DNA of 64,000 bases from contig JAUSOD010000053.1 of assembly GCA_030656215.1 (NCBI GenBank), forward strand, positions 30,258 to 94,257, given 5' to 3'. The position numbers were made by a program, and so were the translations under genes. How positions within the stretch are numbered: position 1 is the first letter of the stretch; the number at the start of each line of letters is the position of its first letter. The notes below the pieces were generated by a model. That model worked only from the letters and a program-made list of their open reading frames with translations, ran no database searches and was not told the DNA's origin. This DNA comes from Azoarcus sp. Lineage in GTDB: Bacteria > Pseudomonadota > Gammaproteobacteria > Burkholderiales > Rhodocyclaceae. This document shows, piece by piece, positions 59,391-64,000 of this stretch.

Positions 59391-59721
59391 ACATCCCTCC
59401 TGATGCTGCTGATTGATCACGCACACTGAATCCACCGATCACTGAGAGCCGGTTTGGCACAACGGAGTTTTTACGGGCAGAGATTGGGCCCGGAACAGCG
59501 GCTGTCGCGTTGAAACAACGACGGCACCATGGATATCGCGGCGGGGATTGGGCCGCGTGGAACGAGGGCGTGGAGAAGGCTTGCACGGCACCTTCAACAT
59601 TCATCCTAATCGCCCGATGACAATCTGCCTCAGGCACCCGGAAAAATCAATGACAATTTATTTATATATGCTTGAACTTACTCCACGCTTTCAGGGTCAT
59701 CCGCACGCTGCCGGCAACGGA
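59391..59721. other. Gap between globin-coupled sensor and kinase
   Basis: About 330 bp on the upstream side of the sensor gene, after the kinase stop. It holds the AGGAGGG ribosome site of the sensor and AT-rich stretches near 59650-59680 that may carry its promoter. No gene is supported. Confidence 0.5.
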
Positions 59722-60996
59722 TCAAGTCACGCTCAGCACCGGCTCACCTATCCTCACCTCCACTTCGACCAACCCGGCGGACTGCCGAAAAGTGACACGC
59801 ATGCCAAGCGTGGGCATCAGCGCACGTACGAGGCCAAGGCCGGTACCACCACCCCGACCGGCTTCAAAGTCGAAATCCGCGGGCAAACAGCCGCGATTCA
59901 TGATGGAGACACAGCCGTGCGCCTCACCACGTGTCAACCTCACTTGCGGCATGCCGTCCTCGTGCACGCCGCCCACCGAGTGCTTCACCGCATTGGTCAG
60001 CAATTCGTTCAGAATCAACGCCACCGCCACGGCTTCACTCTCCTTGATCAAGAACCTGCCCTGGGCCTCCTCGATCCCTTTTCGGGAAAAGGGCAAGCCG
60101 GTCAACTCTGACACGCTCGACACCACGACCGGAAGCAGTTCGCACAACATGACATTTTCTCGCACGACCTGACCGTACAAGCCATGCACGACAGCTACGG
60201 CCTGAACCTGAGCAATGGCAGCTTCGATTGCCGGCAGTGCCTGCGGATGCTTGCCAACCGCCCTGCGCAGCAGCCCGACCACAACCTGAAGGTTGTTCTT
60301 GATCCGGTGATGTACTTCCCGCGTCAGCGCGTCGCGAAGCTGGAAGGCCTCCTCCACCCGGGCCTGCTCGGCCCGCCTGGAATCGGTGATATCGGCCAGG
60401 GTGACGCGTAGCGATGTCCCCTCATCGCTGATAGGGATAGGAGCGAACGCCACGCACGCGGTGAAAATTGAGCCGTCCTTTCGAACCAGATTCAACTCAC
60501 AGTTGAGCTTAGCTCGGTCACTTGTACCCCGGCGAAAAAAAAGGCTCCACAGATCCTGCTCCTTGTCCGTCACGAACTGCATGAAGGGTCGCTGCAGCAG
60601 TGCGTGGCGCTCTTCGCCGAGCAAAGACGCACCGGTCATGTTGATCGTGGCAATGCGAGCGTCGCGGGACAGCGTTAAATAGCCGACAGGCGCAAGTTCA
60701 TAAAGATTGCGATAGAGGTCGCGATAGCGATTTCGAGAGTTCTCCAGATCGACCGTTGCCGCGCGCAGACTCTCGTTCTGTTGCTCCAGCTCGACTTGAT
60801 GCAACTGTAGTTCGTGCAGCATGGCTTCTGCAGAGCACAAGGTCGGTACGTCAGCGCGGATACCAGAGGATTCCACTCCGTCGTCAGGCTCAGGCACTGT
60901 TGGCGGAGGCGTGAGGGATGAGCTCACGTTCGATTCTCCGTTACGCAACGCAACAAACGAGTCGACACCCTCAAGCGGAGGGGCTGAATATGGCAA
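59722..60996 (-). CDS. PAS sensor histidine kinase, HisKA_2 type
   Basis: Up to 424 residues. The first codon of the longest frame is TTG. A GTG at 60927 (VSSSLTPPP) with GGAGAATC in front is a better start by ribosome site. A coiled coil (LHQVELEQQNESLRA) precedes a PAS domain (LAPVGYLTLSRDARIATINMTG to TLADITDSRRAEQ). The phospho-His box is EVHHRIKNNLQVVVGLL, typical of HisKA_2. The ATPase has NELLTNAVKHS and the G-box GGTGLGLV. It follows an ANTAR response regulator in the same operon, as in EutW/EutV systems. Confidence 0.9.
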   Translation of the reverse strand: MPYSAPPLEGVDSFVALRNGESNVSSSLTPPPTVPEPDDGVESSGIRADVPTLCSAEAMLHELQLHQVELEQQNESLRAATVDLENSRNRYRDLYRNLYELAPVGYLTLSRDARIATINMTGASLLGEERHALLQRPFMQFVTDKEQDLWSLFFRRGTSDRAKLNCELNLVRKDGSIFTACVAFAPIPISDEGTSLRVTLADITDSRRAEQARVEEAFQLRDALTREVHHRIKNNLQVVVGLLRRAVGKHPQALPAIEAAIAQVQAVAVVHGLYGQVVRENVMLCELLPVVVSSVSELTGLPFSRKGIEEAQGRFLIKESEAVAVALILNELLTNAVKHSVGGVHEDGMPQVRLTRGEAHGCVSIMNRGCLPADFDFEAGRGGGTGLGLVRALMPTLGMRVTFRQSAGLVEVEVRIGEPVLSVT

Positions 60997-61002
60997 GCGG
61001 TG

Positions 61003-61596
61003 TCATTTCTCATCGCACAGAATCCTGTTGTTGTCCTCCAACGAGGCAATGAACTCCTCCGCCACATCGCCTATCTTGCGTCGCTGCGAACGGGCGCGTG
61101 TGCGCAGATAATTGAAGGCCGGTTTCCGGTCCAGCCCCTTGCGTACCATGATGATGCCCACTGCAGTGCGCGTATTCTGTTCAAGCGTAAGCGCCTTCTC
61201 GAGATGGTCTCGAGCATTGCGCAAGGCCTCGATGTCGCGGGCGCGTGCAATGGACGCTTCGATGAAGGGAACGAGTTGGGGGACGTCCACCGGCTTGATA
61301 AGGTAACCCATGGCACCCACGTCGGCGGCCTCCCGCACCACCGACGCATCGTCAAATGCGGACAGAAACACGAACGGAGGCCTACCCACGGACGCAAATT
61401 TCCGCGCAAGCTCAATCCCGCTCATCACCGGCATGCGCATGTCCAGCACAACCAGATCGAAGTCCCGGCAATCGACCAGCTTGAGCGCTTCCTCACCCGA
61501 CACCGCAATCGACACGTCGTAGCCGCTATCGCGCAGCCCCTCCGCCAGCAGATTCAGGATCACCCGATCATCGTCCACAATCAATACGCTCTTCAC
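61003..61596 (-). CDS. Response regulator with ANTAR RNA-binding output
   Basis: 197 residues. The receiver domain (1-120) has VLIVDDDRVIL, the acceptor Asp in VVLDMRMPVMSG, and GYLIKPVDVP. A helical linker leads to an ANTAR domain (about 140-195: TAVGIIMVRKGLDRKPAFNYL, RKIGDVAEEFI). ANTAR proteins bind paired hairpins in mRNA leaders and stop terminators forming. The kinase gene is 6 bp downstream. The RNA target was not found in the window. Confidence 0.93.
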   Translation of the reverse strand: MKSVLIVDDDRVILNLLAEGLRDSGYDVSIAVSGEEALKLVDCRDFDLVVLDMRMPVMSGIELARKFASVGRPPFVFLSAFDDASVVREAADVGAMGYLIKPVDVPQLVPFIEASIARARDIEALRNARDHLEKALTLEQNTRTAVGIIMVRKGLDRKPAFNYLRTRARSQRRKIGDVAEEFIASLEDNNRILCDEK

Positions 61597-61743
61597 TGCG
61601 ACTACCTCATCCTTGAAACGCCCGCCTCTGACGACGGACCCTTATGGACAGGATGATAACCATTCTTGCGCAATTGGTAAGGGAAGCATGAGTCTTGCGT
61701 ATCGACGCGGGCCAGCCTGCATGAGCCAGTCCGGCGCACAGGC

Positions 61744-61773
61744 GAAAAAAAAGCCCCTGACTCTCAGGGGCTT
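61744..61773 (-). terminator. Rho-independent terminator of the phasin gene
   Basis: On the minus strand a perfect 10-bp stem AAGCCCCTGA / TCAGGGGCTT with a 3-nt loop (61773-61751) runs straight into a T-run (61752-61745). It lies 28 bp after the phasin stop, in a clear intrinsic-terminator layout. Confidence 0.9.
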
Positions 61774-61800
61774 GAAGCACAGAACTCTTGAACTGTCTGT

Positions 61801-62355
61801 TTATGCGGCTTTTTTCGTTACCTTCTTCTCGGTGCTGGCGGCAGCAGCAATCATCGGCTGCACAGCCTCGCCGGCTGCTGCCAGACTGCGCTCAGCAATC
61901 TCGCCGCTCGTCTTGATCATGTTTTCGTAAGCTTCGGTTGCGCTGCTCAGGGCCGTCTTGATCTGCTCGACCACCTCGGCTGAGCCGTTGGGACCGGACT
62001 TGGCCATGCTGTCCAGCAGCGTGCTGATGGACTGGGCGAGTTCGTTGGTGCGTTCGACGTTGATCTGTCCAACTTCGGCCTGCGACTTGATCAGGATGCC
62101 ACTCACGTTGCGCAGGTAATCGGTGACCAGTTCCAGCGAACGTGTCGGCGATCCGAACTGCGTAGTCATCTGCTCAAAAAAGTTGCCGCTCTTCGGCACA
62201 GTGACGCTCGCCGTGCTGGACCGAACTGCGTTCAGGCTGAGCGCAAACAACTGCTCCGACGTGTTCAGCCCAATCTCGACGATGGCCTTGAAGGCATCGC
62301 CGTTGGCGGTGGCGACTTCGGACAATTTTTCATGCAAGGGCGTGATCGAGCTCAT
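61801..62355 (-). CDS. phaP: Phasin family protein (PHA granule-associated)
   Basis: 184 residues from the ATG at 62355, which has GAGGAATACACC in front; an earlier in-frame ATG is less likely. The protein is all-helical and amphipathic (FKAIVEIGLNTSEQLFALSLNAVRS, LELVTDYLRNVSGILIKSQAE). The C-terminus is Ala-rich and ends in a Lys-rich tail (STEKKVTKKAA). Phasins coat polyhydroxyalkanoate granules and control their size. It stands alone, with its own terminator. No pha synthesis genes are near. Confidence 0.9.
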   Translation of the reverse strand: MSSITPLHEKLSEVATANGDAFKAIVEIGLNTSEQLFALSLNAVRSSTASVTVPKSGNFFEQMTTQFGSPTRSLELVTDYLRNVSGILIKSQAEVGQINVERTNELAQSISTLLDSMAKSGPNGSAEVVEQIKTALSSATEAYENMIKTSGEIAERSLAAAGEAVQPMIAAAASTEKKVTKKAA

Positions 62356-62916
62356 GGTGTATTCCTCAAGGTGAGAAGTGGTGGAGTACATTGATCCGGA
62401 ATGTCATCCGGTTTTCCGAAGGACCTTAATTACAATAGACTGCCGCAAAGCAACATTCCATAAAAATATTTTTACAACAGTATTTCAACAGCAACTTTCA
62501 TCAAAAAAATGTCTCCTCGACCTGGCGCCTCTGCGGGCGCACTGCATCGTAAACTCTAGCGGTTTCGCCTTTCCCGGCGGTAGCTGAAAAGCCGTCTCCC
62601 CGTATTTCCCAAGTTATCTAGATCAATAACCAAGCCGGTGGACTCCATCCATTCAAGCTGCCACACAGTTCATATTCCGACTTCATTGTGCAGTGCAACT
62701 GATCACCCGTCTATCAGTTCAACGCCAGATCAACGTCAGAAAAAGGATCAACTTCTGTCGGATTATTCCTACCTATACGGAGACCCCATCCGATACCTTG
62801 CAACCCCGAGCGGAAGGGCGGAGAGCTTAAGCAGGGAGTCGTAAGATGTCAGACCTCATCTCCAGCTCTCGCTTCCGCAACGTGGTCCCGACTACCGGAT
62901 CGCACGAAAAAAGCCG
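62356..62916. other. Non-coding gap upstream of phasin, with leader-like repeat copy A
   Basis: About 560 bp. AT-rich around 62440-62510, probably holding the phasin promoter. Repeat copy A is at 62502-62541. Read on the minus strand it gives a GC hairpin followed by GAGGAGACA and a T-run. The frame 62638-62844 (plus) has a Ser/His/Thr-rich translation and is not believed. Confidence 0.5.
62502..62541 (-). repeat. Leader-like repeat, copy A
   Basis: About 40 bp sharing about 32 of 38 positions with 63372-63411. Minus-strand order: hairpin-prone GTGCGCCCGCAGAGGCGCC, then GAGGAGACAT and T6-7. In this copy only a 9-codon frame (MKVAVEILL) follows. Confidence 0.65.
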
Positions 62917-63003
62917 CTATCGCTCGCTTGCGATATAGCCGTGACGGACGATCAGGTTGAGTACGAGCAGTTGTTCCGAAATATGGAGGGCAATCTCCAC
63001 CAT
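62917..63003 (-). CDS. Possible short frame or 3' remnant of the next gene
   Basis: 28-codon frame reading MVEIALHISEQLLVLNLIVR, then HGYIASER and a stop. The translation is strongly helical and protein-like. The same frame stays open upstream (CLDGPALKS) into the 3' end of the hypothetical gene at 63024. It could be the true C-terminus of that gene after a frameshift, or a tiny gene. There is no ribosome site. Confidence 0.25.
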   Translation of the reverse strand: MVEIALHISEQLLVLNLIVRHGYIASER

Positions 63004-63023
63004 CGACTTGAGCGCAGGGCCAT

Positions 63024-63374
63024 CTAAACAGCGGTCATAGCATGGCGGGGCCGGGGAAGAAAACGGGATGCAAGTTCCCCTAACACTTGCATCCGTCCAG
63101 CGGACTGCTCCGGCAACAAGTCTGCACGCTCAACTAACAGTCCCAGCGCCTGCGCACTGGTCTGAATGAAACGCGCCTCGACTTCGTTGCGAAAAGGTCC
63201 GAGCAGCACCGGCGCGGGCTCACGTGTGCCACGTGCCCGTCTACGACTTGATTTTCGTGTGACCCCGGGCACCACCAGGTAATAGCCCGGGTGAGATGAA
63301 TCGACGTGAGTCAGCTCCTGTGCCAGCCGACCCTGCCGCCGTATCGCAACAAACCTGCCTTGTAGTTTCTGCAA
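63024..63374 (-). CDS. Hypothetical basic protein
   Basis: 116 residues from a TTG codon placed about 9 nt after GGAGGAG in repeat copy B. The translation has a regular core (FVAIRRQGRLAQELTH, HPGYYLVVPG, PAPVLLGPFRNEVEARFIQ, LGLLVERADLLPE) and an Arg-rich loop. I do not recognise a family. Lower GC around it and the odd start make this uncertain. A protein-like frame continues past its stop in another phase (see 62917-63003). Confidence 0.45.
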   Translation of the reverse strand: MQKLQGRFVAIRRQGRLAQELTHVDSSHPGYYLVVPGVTRKSSRRRARGTREPAPVLLGPFRNEVEARFIQTSAQALGLLVERADLLPEQSAGRMQVLGELASRFLPRPRHAMTAV

Positions 63375-63411
63375 AAAATGTCTCCTCCGCGTGGTGCCTC
63401 TTCGGGCACTC
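63372..63411 (-). repeat. Leader-like repeat, copy B
   Basis: Second copy of the 62502-62541 element. Minus strand: AGTGCCCGAAGAGGCACC (hairpin GTGCC/GGCAC), then GGAGGAGACATTTTTT. It forms the ribosome-binding leader of the hypothetical gene at 63024-63374. Confidence 0.65.
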
Positions 63412-63766
63412 GGCCTTACCCCTGAACCGACACACCACCCCGCTGTCGTTTTCGCAGCGCTTTGAGGTAGTCGGGAAAAACCGCCTTGTGCTTATTCCTG
63501 CACATTCGTGCTTCATTGATTCCGCAGAACAATTATGCGAGGTCAATCCATTGCAGTCTGTCGGCACAAGGCTGAATCGAAGTCAGATCACCAGATGCAT
63601 CGAGTAGGACTTTTCCTACACTGATCAATAACTTGAGTTGTCACGTACCCTTTCGACGCAGATTGCAGTACGCTCAAAACGGTGTCCTCGCAGTTCGGAA
63701 TGGGTTCATCGAATCTGGTGCGACATCGATGCGTACCAGATTGCCTGATGGAGTTGATTCACGACC
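63375..63766. other. Gap before the last gene
   Basis: About 390 bp with repeat copy B at its left end. No supported gene. It should contain the divergent promoters of the hypothetical gene and of the last, truncated gene. Confidence 0.5.
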
Positions 63767-64000
63767 ATGAAGCCGGATTCAAAAAACCTGAACAAGTCCA
63801 TACCCCTATCCGTTGCGGAGTGCGGGCCAACGGGGGCAGACCAACAAGGGGCCAATCAAAGCAGCGCTGCCTTGCTACAAAGCTCTGCCGACGTGCTGGT
63901 GCAGCAACTGGAGGTGCATCGGATCGAGCTCCATGTACAGACCGAGGCTCTGCACGAGATCCAGCATGATCTGGAGGCGTCGCGGGATCGGTACATCAGG
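63767..64000 (+). CDS. N-terminus of a sensor protein, cut by window edge
   Basis: 78 codons are present, starting MKPDSKNLNKSIPLSVAEC. After a low-complexity linker a helical segment reads LVQQLEVHRIELHVQTEAL followed by ASRDRY. It closely matches the pre-PAS coiled coil of the kinase at 59722-60996 (LHELQLHQVELEQQNESLR...SRNRYRDLY). It is therefore likely a PAS sensor kinase or related signalling protein. The output domain is outside the window. Confidence 0.7.
   Translation, partial: MKPDSKNLNKSIPLSVAECGPTGADQQGANQSSAALLQSSADVLVQQLEVHRIELHVQTEALHEIQHDLEASRDRYIR

Overview
The window is GC-rich chromosomal DNA of a betaproteobacterium. It is most likely from Rhodocyclales/Zoogloeaceae (the Thauera/Azoarcus/Aromatoleum group). 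This rests on the smc-zipA-ligA order, the dapC-dapD-pilU-dapE-prmB block, a full isc operon, and an aerobic aryl-CoA (2-aminobenzoyl-CoA type) catabolic cluster known from Azoarcus evansii. The genus is an inference, because no rRNA or tRNA gene is present. No CRISPR array, intact insertion sequence or tRNA was seen.

Positions 1-22 kb are housekeeping. ligA (cut by the window edge), zipA and smc lie on the minus strand. They are followed by the plus-strand lysine/diaminopimelate genes dapC, dapD and dapE with a pilU-type ATPase between, prmB and a CheY-like regulator. Next comes the minus-strand iron-sulfur operon iscR-(second cysteine desulfurase)-iscS-iscU-iscA-hscB-hscA-fdx-iscX, with a promoter and a near-consensus IscR type 1 site. 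cysE, trmJ and suhB end this block.

Positions 22-37 kb are accessory. They hold a two-partner secretion pair (adhesin plus TpsB pore) with an L,D-transpeptidase-like gene, a small J-domain protein, and a three-gene kaiC-kaiB-(PAS-GAF-GGDEF*-EAL-REC) operon joined by 4-nt ATGA overlaps. After these come two convergent genes that look like immune or signalling proteins: a deoxyribosyltransferase-like/TPR/SLOG-like protein and a TIR-transmembrane protein. The KaiC has a normal CI half but a CII half that appears to have lost its catalytic Glu pair and one of its two phosphosites.

Positions 37-50 kb are catabolic. A minus-strand cluster encodes a fused flavin monooxygenase/Old-Yellow-Enzyme protein (2-aminobenzoyl-CoA monooxygenase/reductase or salicylyl-CoA 5-hydroxylase type), an SDR, two crotonases, two acyl-CoA dehydrogenases, a hotdog thioesterase, a RidA-like protein and a MarR regulator. 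Divergent from it lie an AraC regulator, an SDR, a StyA/indole-monooxygenase-like protein and its flavin reductase. Together they suggest a route indole -> anthranilate -> 2-aminobenzoyl-CoA -> beta-oxidation, although the CoA ligase and the isatin-opening step are not in the window.

Positions 50-64 kb hold a long non-coding gap with an attC-like palindrome, two small lipoproteins, a FitAB/VapBC-type toxin-antitoxin pair, a CrtI-like oxidoreductase and an Aer-like chemoreceptor. They also hold a globin-coupled GGDEF-EAL protein, a HisKA_2 kinase with an ANTAR response regulator, a phasin with a clear terminator, and a poorly coding tail with a duplicated leader-like element. The last gene, cut by the edge, is related to the kinase N-terminus.
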